Assembly (NCBI GenBank): GCA_030035585.1
Contig: CM057463.1
Span: 137,672,736-137,736,735 of the forward strand
Reading direction: 5' to 3'
DNA: 64,000 nucleotides
DNA from: Dugong dugon
Lineage: Eukaryota > Chordata > Mammalia > Sirenia > Dugongidae
The translations under genes and the position numbers were made by a program. Below are positions 35,813 to 45,531 of this stretch, piece by piece. Under the pieces are notes generated by a model. It was not told where the DNA came from. It searched no databases and worked only from the letters and a program-made list of their open reading frames with translations. The first letter of the stretch is position 1, and each line of letters starts with the position of its first letter.

Positions 35813-36175
35813 ATATATGAATAAGTATGTATACACATATATGTATAAGTGTATATAGTTATTTGTATGTGCATAGCATATCCCTCAAGTATACACAAAG
35901 CAACCATATTAGTTGTTGCCTTAGAAGAAGAGGTACTTTGTATGGTTTATATTACCTATACCATAAAAATTAAAATAATTTTAAAAGATTAAATTTTAAA
36001 CTTTTAATGAAACAACTATCATTGAAAAAAGATGTTCAATGTCTTCACTTTAACTTTCCTTTCTTGGTGCCCCTGTACTCTTCTCTATGTGTGACAGTGA
36101 GTAGAGCAATGGGAAGGTGATTGGGATAATAAATAGTCTCTCCCCGACAGGAAGAGGTCAGAATCCAGAAAAAAG

Positions 36176-37486
36176 TAGAGCCATAAAATTTGAAATACTA
36201 TCTGGTTAGGGGACTGTCAATCTGTACATTTTAAAAGAAATGAAAGTTGTTCCAAATTCCAAGGTCAGAATAAGGCACAGAAGAGTAAAAAAGTTAGAAA
36301 ACATATCTTTGGCAAAGATTCTTTTTTAATTCCTCTGGTTCTTTAAGCTGATACTCTGTGTACATCAGCAATACTTCCCAAACCCAACTGTCATCATTTC
36401 TGAAGCAAGAGAAGATAGAGGTGGGCCTTTAATTCCAGAGCATTCAAGTGCTGCAAGCATCTCTATGGGAGTGGCTACATCTCCAACTATTCTCCTTTGT
36501 TACTGTAGGCCCACTTTATAATTTATTATAATGAGCAACATTTAACTTAATACAAACAAAATAAAAGCTACCGAGCGACATTTAACTTAATACAAAATAA
36601 AAGCTACTGAAAGCCTTGCTTTATTGTGAATCAATAACTAAGGATAAGAAAATTGTTATTTTCCATAAAATGCTAGTAATCATGTTATTCATACTGATCC
36701 TAAGACATATAAGTCAAATAAAAATCTAAACACACATATTTGCAAAAATCTGGGCATCTATTTTCCTTTTTCTCTCCAAAGGAGGAGAACAGGGGCAACA
36801 GATAGGATTTTCATAGATCATTGCTAAATATTTTAATGGAGACTGTTTTAGTTTCATTTTCCTCCAAAGCAGAGCCTGAGACAAGAACCTCTCTGCAGGT
36901 AGCGTATATGCGAGGCTATCTCAGGAAGCAGAAGTGAGGGTCCATGAAGAGTGAGATAGAAAAAGCATGAAAGTCATTTAAGTTTGCACTACTAAGTTGG
37001 TTACCACTTGGTGTAAGTGGGATTTAATACCAACTGAAATCCTCTGAGGAGCTGTGTAGACCACACCTCTGCATTGTTCCAATTAGAGGTTGAGATATTT
37101 GTCTACCAATATTAGTCCCACGTTGGTTACGGATGTCTGAAAGGCATTAACTTCCTGTACTTCCAGACTGCCCTATGCTTGAGCTAATTAACCTGCCCAG
37201 GGTTTCAGAATATGCCAAGGACACAGCAAGCACTTGAGGTGAGGAGCTGTCAGTATGCACAAAAACATTCTACCACAGCTGCTGCCAATGTCACAGGTGG
37301 ACCAAGAGAATATGATGCATGGCAACAAAAGTGTCTGTCCTGGGGTAAAGAAATATAATTGAAAAAAAAAACCTGCAAAAACACATTTATACCATACCGT
37401 ATGCTATATCCCTATAAGTCTTAAGGGATTTCTAAAGTTTCTCACATTAAAGATGATCACAGAGTTATCCAGCAGAATTTTGGTGA
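36176..37486. other. Unclassified, with a short tandem duplication
   Basis: No gene seen. 36,533-36,572 and 36,573-36,608 are tandem near-copies. 36,850-37,330 may be an old dispersed repeat of unknown family. Confidence 0.4.
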
Positions 37487-37491
37487 CCAGG

Positions 37492-37902
37492 TGTCTTAGG
37501 TATCTAATGCTGCTATAACAGAAATACCACAAGTGGGTGGCTTTAACAAACACATGTTTACTATTTACAGTTTAGGAGGCCAGCAGTCTCAATTCAGGAT
37601 GCCAACTCTAGGGAACGGCTTTCTCTCTGTGTCAGCTCTGGAGGAAGGTCCTTGTCTCTTTGAGATTCTGTTCCTGGTATTCTTCATACGGCTTAGCATC
37701 TCTCTTCATCTGCCTCTGTTTCTTTCATTTGCTTGTTTAATCTCTTTTATATCTCAAAAGAGATTGATTTAAGACACATCCTACACTAACCCAGTCTCAT
37801 TAACATGACAAAGATAACCCATTCCCAAATGGGATTATAACCACAGGCATAGAGGTTAGAATTTACAACATATTTTTGAGGGACACATTCAATCCATAAC
37901 TA
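37492..37902 (-). mobile_element. Solo LTR, MaLR-like, with 5-bp target duplication
   Basis: Antisense LTR beginning 'tgtcttaggtatctaatgct' and finishing '..cacattcaatccataac'. Flanks CCAGG at 37,487-37,491 and 37,903-37,907 are a 5-bp duplication, as expected for ERVL-class elements. The frame at 37,533-37,772 is LTR sequence. Confidence 0.82.
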
Positions 37903-37907
37903 CCAGG

Positions 37908-38799
37908 CTTTATGAGTTTTCCTTTACCTTATAGAACTAAGTTAATAACCACTTGTATTCTGGGACATATGTGACAATTCATACATTTTTATGAGGTTGC
38001 TGAAGGTCACCAGTCAAAATGTCAAGCTAAAATTTGATTTGGGAGTGTCTACTAAATACAACAAAATCAAATTAAGATTATTCCCACATCAAGCAGCTGA
38101 TCTTTTTCATGAAGTTCCTTGAGGTTAATACTTTTCATACTGTAGCAGAGATGGTGCATAGTCCAAAATTCCCACTCACCTTTCATAGTAGCGCTTTATC
38201 ACTAGCTGCCAGTGAGGGACTATATTTCCCAGCTCCCCTTACAGCTACTTATGAACATGGGACTTATGTCCCTGAACCCATTGTCCCTCAGGTTCATTCA
38301 CTCCAGAATCTCCTGGTGGCATGATGTAGCTGCATTCACCCGGTTTTTAAGGTAACCACTGTGATATTGGGGTCAAACAACTTTTTATATGGACATTCAC
38401 ACAACTCTTTTGCATCCGTTTTTCAGAGGTTCTTGCTTTTTCTAATTCCTGAGCTTTTTTAGTATTACTTAATGAGAAGCGCCAATTCTCAGCTTTTACC
38501 ACAGCCAGCTTAGTTTCAATTATTTATTTATTTATTTTCTTTTTGGTCAGCTACATAAATTACTACTTGTCCATCTACTTTTAATGTTCTAAACTTTCAT
38601 TTCTATTTCTCCTCTCCTGCTCTAATTTTTCTCTTAACTTTAAATCTTCTAAATCCCTTTAGTGTCATTTTAGTGGGATTTCAAGAGGAGGTGGATGCAA
38701 ATGCATGCCTTCTGTCATGTTTAATCCTTATCATTCAGACGTAATTATGTGTCAACCACATGCTGGGGATCTTTAAAAAATGAATAAATCCAAGTGCAT
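37908..38799. other. Unclassified sequence
   Basis: No gene seen; a TTTA simple repeat lies at 38,519-38,537. Confidence 0.4.
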
Positions 38800-40500
38800 G
38801 GTTCTGGTTCAATATGTAAAGAGCTTGGAAGTCATCACCCCCATCTTCACAAGAAAAAAGCTGAACAAACTGAAAATCAGCAACTGTTTTTAAATCTGTC
38901 AGAGAACTGAAGTTACAGGGCAAACTGTTGACCCAAAATCGAGAGAGAGATGCAGATATCAGCAGATACTGAAAAATCACAGTTTACCAGGAGGAGAATC
39001 CAAGAGCAGAAACCCAGTGATGGAGGCAGTATTATAGGAACAATTAACAAATTGCCAAAGGCTCTCTACCTGGAGAGTTAAAAACTCCAAGGGCTCAGTC
39101 TTAAGGGGCCACCACACTTTCCAGAATTTTACCTCCAGAGCCCCACCAGTTTCTCAAGAGGAAAATACACTCATGAATTCTAACAGAGGTAGAGGAGTAG
39201 ACAGCCATTTTGAAATATGTTTACAGCATTCTGTTGTCCTTAACAAAAAACTGCTCTCAAAAGAAAACATTTCACTAGAGCCTAAGACACTTGGGTTTTA
39301 TCAGCGCCTAACCAATCTGGGGGAAGGGAAATACTCAACTCCAGTCCACTCTGCTCTTCAACATGGGGGAAGGACATACCAAACTCGAGCCCCCTGTAGC
39401 CTTTAAAGTAGGGAAAGGAAAATACCCAACTTTACTCTTGTCTATCATCATGACTAACAACAACAACAACATCCTTTCAGTCTTACCTAAGGGATTAAAA
39501 ACAAAGCTTAAAAGCACCTATGATAGTTCAGTCCAAGAGCAAAGGTTCACTAAAAGACCGAGACTTACTCATAGGATAATAGAATGCTTCCCCTTCTCCC
39601 ACATCTTACTACCACATTAATCAGTCTTCTTCATAATAACAATTGATTACAGCTAAAAGAACTTCAAGGTTGATAACCTGTTTCGGAAGGAATCTCTTAG
39701 AAAACCGAAAGATAACAGGGAATACAAAACCAAGAACACTAGAAATTTTAACCTCTGACCCACAGGTACAGCAAACAGTACACAAAGCCTAACTCTTACA
39801 GAGATAAACAAAATTTCACACAGAAAACATTCTTTTATTTGATACAATTTTCTTTTTTACTTATACATCATGTTTGGCTTTCAAAAAAATTACAAGGCAT
39901 GCTAAAGTCAAAAAAAACAAAACACACACACACAACAACAACTTGAAGAGACAAAGCAAGCATTAGAACCAGACTCCAATATAGGAAAGATTTTATAATT
40001 ACCAGACCAGGAAGTTCAAATAGCTATGATTAATATGCTAAGGGCTTAGATGGAAAAAGTGGACAGCATGCAATAACAGATGAGTAATGTAAGCAGAGAG
40101 ATGGAAACTCTAAGAAAGAATCGAAAGGAAATTCTAGAAATCAAAAACTCTGTATCAGAAATGAAGACTATTTTGATAGGCTCATCAAAGCCTGGACATG
40201 GCTCAGGAAAAAATCAGTGAATTTGAAGATATGTCAATAGAAACTTCCAAAAGTGAAATGCAAAGAGAGTTAAAAAATGAAAAAGATGGAACAGAATATT
40301 CAAAAAATATGGGATAATTACAAAAGTGTAACATATGTGTAATGGAAATACCAGGAGGAGAAGAAAGAAAGGAGTAAATAGTTGATGTAATAATAACTAA
40401 AAATTTTCTAAAGTTAATAACAGACACAAAACTTCAGATTAGAAAAGCTAAGAGAACACCATACAGGGGAAATACCAAAAATTCTACACCTAGGGGTACC
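38800..40500 (+). mobile_element. Old L1/HAL1-like LINE, part 1: 5' UTR and start of ORF1
   Basis: 'tcaatatgtaaagagcttgg', 'gagagagatgcagatatcag' and 'gccccaccagtttctcaaga' match the leader of old L1M/HAL1 elements. 40,080-40,500 encodes decayed ORF1 coiled-coil sequence. No open frame is kept. This element continues at 41,459, 43,150 and 50,541 after later insertions. Confidence 0.7.
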
Positions 40501-40505
40501 ATATT

Positions 40506-41453
40506 TGTCTTAGTCTGGGTTCTCTAGACAAGCAAAAGAAGTGAAGCATATATATACATATACATTATATATATATATATATATATATGTATGAGAGAGA
40601 GAGCTTTATCTCAAGGAACTGACTCATGCTCATGGTCCTCTCTGCTTCTACAGTTTCTCTCTTCTGACTGATCTAATGTGTAGGCATCTGAAAGATCACA
40701 GAAGAAATGTGCCTTTCACTATTTACTTTGTCAAAATTATTCAGTCTCCTCTTTCTGGGCAATACTAAGCTATCCATTTATTGAAATCATTTCCTCAAAT
40801 CCTTTGCTTCTTGTCCCTTCATGTAAAATCTATCCTGTCTATCTTCACGGGCAGTTTCACATGTATATACATTTGCCAAAATATTGTCCCATAGTGTCTT
40901 AGGCTGGGTTCTCCAGAGAAGCAAAACAAGTGAAGCATATATATATATATGCATGTATGTGTATAGAGAGAGAGAAAAAGAAGAGAGATTTACTGTAAGG
41001 AAATGGCTCATGTAGTTGTAGAGTTGGCAAGTCCCAAGTCTGTTGGTTAGGCATCAGACTGGAGGCTTCTCCTGACTCATCTAGTTGCAGGGGCTGATGA
41101 ATCCAAGATTGGCAGGTCAAAATGCAGGATGCTGGCTCACAGGCTGCAGAGGTCAACAAATCCCCCAAGATCTGCAGGCAATACAGAAGGCCACTGGCTC
41201 AAGTCCCAAAATAGTCAGATGATGAAGAGACAGACGCAGGATACGGAGTAAGCAAAAGCCAGCAATCTTTTCCAGAACGTCCATATATATTGGATGCGGG
41301 CCAAATCCTAAACTCCCTTTACAGCAGATTGGCTCACATCATGGAAGTGATTACATTATGTCACAAAATGGAGGATAACTGCTTCATTACATAACTGCCA
41401 AACCACTGAGAATCATGGCCCAACCAAGTTGACACACAATCTTAAACATCACA
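40506..41453 (-). mobile_element. LTR element with two partial LTRs, TG...CA ends and 5-bp target duplication
   Basis: Bounded by ATATT at 40,501-40,505 and 41,454-41,458, and running exactly from TG to CA. 'tgtcttag.ctgggttctc' occurs twice, at 40,506 and 40,895. The second copy, 40,895-41,453 (559 bp), is a complete LTR on the minus strand; the first is about 150 bp. The segment between (about 40,650-40,894) is short and has no gag/pol. It was inserted into the old L1 ORF1. A (TA)n run lies at 40,563-40,590. Confidence 0.8.
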
Positions 41454-41458
41454 ATATT

Positions 41459-41885
41459 TAAACTGCAGAAAATCAAAGACAAATAGAAAATCTTAAAAGA
41501 AGCCAGAGGAAAAAAGACATCTTACCTATAGAGAAACAAGCATAAGAATTACATCAGAGTTCCCTTTAGAAAGTATGCAAGCAAAAAGGGAATGGAGTGA
41601 AATATTAAAAGTGGTAAAAGAAAAGAATCACCAGCCTAGAATTCTGTATGCAGTGACATTACCCTTCTAAAGTGAAGAATAAATATTTTCTCAGACAAAC
41701 AAAATTTGAGGGAATTTGTTGCCAGTAGACCTATCTTAAAAGAAAAGTTAGAAGTTCTTCAGTGAGAAGGAAAATGATATAGTTCAGAAATTTGGATAAA
41801 CATAATGTTCAAAAAGTAGTAAATGAAGGTAAAATAAAATCTTTTATTTTTCTTATTTTTAAAAGTAGAAGATTACAACTTACGG
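41459..41885 (+). mobile_element. Old L1/HAL1-like LINE, part 2: end of ORF1
   Basis: Continues ORF1 where the LTR interrupted it: 'gacaaatagaaaatcttaaa', 'accagcctagaattctgtat', 'ttctcagacaaacaaaattt' and 'cagtgagaaggaaaatgata' form the conserved C-terminal part of ORF1. Confidence 0.8.
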
Positions 41886-43110
41886 TTGTTAGGTGCCATC
41901 AAGTCAGTTCTGACTCATACTAACCCTGTGTCCAACAGAGCAAAACACTGCCTAATCCTGCACCATCCTCACAATCATTGTTATGCTTAAGCCCATAGTT
42001 GCAGTCACTGTGTCAATCCATCTCATTGAGGGTCTTCCTCTTTTTCACTAACCTTCTATGTAACCAAGCGTGATGTCCTTCCCCAAGGACTGATCCCTCC
42101 TCATAACATATCCAAAGTATGTGAAACGTAATCTCGCCATACTTGCTTCTAAGGAGCATTCTGGTCGTACCTCTTCCAAGACAGATTTGTTAATTCTTCT
42201 GGAAATCCATGGTATATTCAATATTATTCTCCAACACCACAATTCAAAGGTGTTAATTCTTCTTCAGCCTTCCTTATTCATCGTCCAGCTTTCACATGCA
42301 TATGAGGTGATTGAAACACCATGGCTTGAGTCAGGCGCACCTTAGTCTTCAAAGTGATGTCTTTGCTTTTAAACACTTTAAGAAGTCTTTTGCAGCAGAT
42401 TTGCCCAATGCAATGTGTGATTTGATTTCTTGACTGCTGTTGCCATGAGTTTTGATTATGGATCCAAGTAAAATGAATTCTTGACAACTTCAATCTTTTC
42501 TCCATTTATCATGATGTTGCTTATTGGTCCAGTTGTGAAGATTTTTGTTTTCTTCAGCAAGCAAACTTGTGTCATCTGCATATCACAGGTTGTTAATGAA
42601 TCTTCCTCCAATCCTGATGTTCCCTTCTTCTTCATATAGTCCAGCCTCTTGGATTATTTGCTCAGCATGCAGATCAAATAGGTATGGTGAAAGGATACGA
42701 CCCTGATGCACACCTTTCCCAACTTTAAACCACACAGTATCCCCTTGTTCTGTTCAAACAACTCCCTTTTGATCTACGTACAGGTTCCTCATGAGCACAA
42801 TTAAGTGTTCTGGAATTCCCATTCTTCTCAATGTTATCCATAATTTATTATGATCCACACAGTCAAATGCCTTTGCATAGTCAATAAAACACAGGTAAAC
42901 ATCTTTCTGGTATTGTCTTCTTTCATCCAGAATCCTTCTGACATCAGCAGTGATATCCTTGGTTCTACGTCCTCTTCTGAATCCAGCTTGAATTTCTGGC
43001 AGTTCCCTGTAAAAATACTGCCGCAGCTGCTTTTTAATGATCTTCAGGAAAATTTTACTTGTGTGTGTTATTAAAGATATTGTTAGGTAATTTCCACATT
43101 CTGAGACGCA
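41886..43110 (-). mobile_element. RTE LINE, 1.2 kb 3' part
   Basis: The longest RTE copy here. On the minus strand it runs from the RT start (THTSKIFLKIIKKQL near 43,060) through the palm to the C-terminal 'cagaatgctccttagaagca' region and the 3' end at 41,886. It was inserted into the old L1. Compared with the 8.7 kb copy it retains the RT centre. Confidence 0.92.
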
Positions 43111-43131
43111 AGAAAAAAATGTGAAATACAA
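42540..43131 (-). pseudogene. RTE reverse transcriptase remnant with YADD box
   Basis: The frame at 42,754-43,131 carries RELPEIQAGFRRGRRTKD and CFIDYAKAFDCVDHNKLW, the RT motifs of RTE/BovB LINEs, including the first catalytic Asp. The YADD catalytic pair sits at 42,571-42,582 in another frame. Stops and at least one frameshift separate the parts, so no enzyme is made. Confidence 0.88.
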
Positions 43132-43149
43132 AGAAACAAAAAAAAAAGA

Positions 43150-43379
43150 GAAACAAATAGAAAATAGAATGATGGTAGATATTCAACCAATTATATCAAT
43201 AATCATGTTAAATGTGAATGTTCTAAATATACAAATTAAAAGACATAGATATTCACAATGAATTAAAAAACAAATAATAAAGTAGTAAGATGAACTTCAT
43301 TAAAATTAAAGCTTGTGCTTTGCAAAGGACACTATTAAGGGAATGAAAAGACAAACTGCAAACAGAGAGAATATTTTGC
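43150..43379 (+). mobile_element. Old L1, part 3: ORF2 pieces
   Basis: 43,190-43,280 resembles the ORF2 endonuclease start ('gttaaatgtgaatgttctaa', 'attaaaagacatagatatt'). From about 43,290 it jumps to ORF2 C-terminal sequence ('aaagcttgtgctttgcaaag'), so an internal deletion preceded the later L1 insertion. Confidence 0.7.
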
Positions 43380-43393
43380 AAAACACATATCCA
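43380..43393 (+). repeat. Left target-site duplication of the full-length L1
   Basis: AAAACACATATCCA, repeated exactly at 50,527-50,540. The bottom-strand nick context TTTT/G fits the L1 endonuclease preference. Confidence 0.95.
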
Positions 43394-44062
43394 GGAGGCG
43401 GGGCAAGATGGCGCTCTAGGCAGAAGCACCACGCCGTCCCTCCACAGCAAAGATCCGAAAAACTAAGCTTAACAGAGAATCAACAATCCTGAAACCCTAG
43501 AACATCAAATGAAGAGATAAAGAACTCAGCCAATCACCAAACGGAGTGAGAATACTGAAAGAGAATGGAGAGCAAGGAGAAACTCATGCAGAGATTCCCT
43601 ACCAGCTAACACAGCGCGGATCCACCATCTCCGACTCCTATCGGAGACCAGCAAACGGGAGAACAGGAGAGCAGCCTCGCGGAGCATCCAGTGGGAGACG
43701 GAACGACCGTCTCTCATCTGTCCATTCCAACAACAAGCTCCGCTACCATTCTTTTATGTTTGTATCCTTTTCGCTCCTGCTCCTCTCTCCTCTCTCCCAT
43801 ATCCAGCTTAGCTTCACACATAACCATCTCCCCGCTGCATCCTGCCTACCTGCACTGTGCACATGACATCACACCACCAAGCTGTGTAGGCACGCCCTAT
43901 TGGAACCTGCCCAGCACTGACTACCGACCGTCCTGGTGGCTGCGGTGAGTGCCACAAACAACACGTCCCAGTAGCTCCTCTTCAGCTAGATCTGCCCAGC
44001 TGTACAACAAGGACGAAACAAAAAAAAATCTACAAACAATAAACGAGAGAAATATCTACTGA
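43394..44062 (+). promoter_or_regulatory. L1 5' UTR / internal promoter
   Basis: About 670 bp, richer in GC than its surroundings, starting 'ggaggcggggcaagatggcg'. In L1s this part holds the internal RNA polymerase II promoter. The frames at 43,546-43,948 on either strand lie in this UTR and are not supported as genes. Confidence 0.85.
43404..43413 (+). promoter_or_regulatory. YY1-like site at L1 start
   Basis: CAAGATGGCG lies 11 bases from the element's first base. The same motif at a similar place in human L1 binds YY1 and directs accurate transcription start. Function here is inferred by analogy. Confidence 0.75.
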
Positions 44063-45111
44063 ATGCCCCCAAAACAGCAAAAAATATCAAAACATGTACA
44101 AAAACAAGACACGATGGCTCCAATAGGCGTCCATATTAAAACACCAGATAACTCTCCGGTGGAAGAAAATGCACTAGAAGTACCTGATAGGGAACTCAAA
44201 TCACTAATACTTGGAATTTTCCAAGAACTGAGGCAAAAAGCTGACTAACATGAGGAAAAAATAGACAAATTTATGGAAAATACAGACAAAAAATTGGAAG
44301 ATTCAGGAAGATGATGCAGGAACAAAATGCCAAAATAAATTCACAACTCGAAATTATACAAAAACAACAATTAGAAATCCAAAAGATAAACAACAAGATT
44401 TCAGAAATGGACGATGTCATAGAAGGGCTGAGAAGTAAATCTGAAACCGTGGAAGACAGGATTAGTGGAACTGAAGACAAACACCTGGATACAACTCTGT
44501 TTCAGGAAAACTCAGAAAAAAGAACAAAGAAAAATGAAGAGACCCTGAGAGTTATGTGGTACACAATTAAAAGCAAAAACTTACAAGTGATTGGCATACC
44601 AGAACAGGGGGAGAAAACAGAAAACACAGAGAGGATCATTGAGGAACTGGTGACAGAAAACTTTCCCAATATCATGAAAGATGAAAAGATGGCCATCCAA
44701 GAAGCTCAACGAACCCCATATAGAAGAGACCCCAAAAGAAAATCACCAAGACATATCATATTCACACTCGCCAAAACCAAAGACAAACAAAGAATCCTGA
44801 GAGCAGCTCGTGAAAAACAAAAAGTCACATACAGAGGAGAAACAATAAGACTAAGCTCAGATTATTCAGCAGAAACCATGCAGGCAAGAAGGCAATGGGA
44901 TGACATATATAAAATCTTGAAAGAAAAAAATTTTCAGCTAAGAATAATATATCTTGCAAAACTCTCGTTCAAATTTGATGGTGAAATTAGGTCATTTCCA
45001 GATAAACAGAAACTAAGGGAACATGCAAAAGTGAAACCAAACTTACAAGAATTATTAAAGGGAGTTCTTCGATCTGAGGACAAACAGCTTCAGCCCTCAG
45101 GCAGGACCTAG
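44063..45111 (+). pseudogene. L1 ORF1 (RNA-binding chaperone), broken
   Basis: ORF1 makes the trimeric RNA chaperone of the L1 particle. The ATG at 44,063 follows the 5' UTR directly. An in-frame TAA at 44,246-44,248 and a frameshift near 44,300 separate the N-terminal 61 codons from the 266-codon frame at 44,311-45,111. The latter has a coiled coil (Q/K/E-rich, to about 44,500), an RRM-like region (NLQVIGIPEQGE, about 44,575-44,850) and the C-terminal domain (YSAETMQARRQWDDIYKIL, about 44,865-45,060). Without the two lesions the length would match the family (about 350 residues). Confidence 0.93.
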
Positions 45112-45527
45112 GACCTAGCACGCAGGTTCATACGAACCAGATACAATTCTAGGAAATGAACTACTGAGGACTATCCAAAAACAAAAGAAATACAACAGGG
45201 AATCAGAGCAATCAATCAAAGGATGACAACAACATGAAACCAATGAAAGAGGGAACAAACGCCATAGGTATAGAACCTTCTAATGGAGAGGAAGGCAAGG
45301 CGATACCTAGTAAGGGTAGACTGCTTCAAACTTATAAAGATAAGGGTAAAATTCATGGTAACCACAAAGAAAGTTAACAAACCAACTCATAAAAATAAAG
45401 ACGAAAAACATAAAGTCTCAGCAAAAGCAAAAGAAATGAACACAAAATCCACAAACAAAAGTAACTCAGCACAAGAGAGTAAGAAGAACAAAGAAAACTT
45501 CAGCACCACAAAAAAAAGCACTACAAA
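45112..45527 (+). other. Long L1 inter-ORF region (416 bp)
   Basis: Spacer between ORF1 and ORF2. Human L1 has only about 63 bp here. It begins with a small repeat ('ggacctaggacctag') that contains the ORF1 stop, and it holds most of the lysine-rich frame that starts at 45,283. Confidence 0.8.
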
Positions 45528-45531
45528 ATGA
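45283..45531 (+). CDS. Lysine-rich open frame between L1 ORF1 and ORF2
   Basis: 82 codons. 21 are lysine, mostly in the C-terminal two thirds, together with many Ser/Thr/Asn. The stop overlaps the ORF2 start in the arrangement ATGA (45,528-45,531). No known domain. It may be a chance frame in A-rich sequence, a translated linker that helps ribosomes reach ORF2, or the remains of a longer ORF1 tail. I cannot choose between these from one copy; the other L1 copies here lack this region. Confidence 0.35.
   Translation: MERKARRYLVRVDCFKLIKIRVKFMVTTKKVNKPTHKNKDEKHKVSAKAKEMNTKSTNKSNSAQESKKNKENFSTTKKSTTK

Larger units (their letters stand above)
34838..36175. repeat. 1.34 kb imperfect palindrome centred near 35,507
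   Basis: Left arm 34,838-35,147 and right arm 35,868-36,175 are reverse complements at roughly 90% identity by eye, including a perfect 66-bp run (34,917-34,982 against 36,030-36,095). A second perfect pair (35,411-35,438 and 35,573-35,600) lies on the same axis. Paired positions sum to about 71,011-71,015 throughout, so this is one coaxial structure. The right arm reads as sense L1 3' UTR, in line with the L1 ORF2 end just left of 34,838. The left arm is therefore an inverted copy. The frames at 35,047-35,523 are not genes. Confidence 0.92.
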
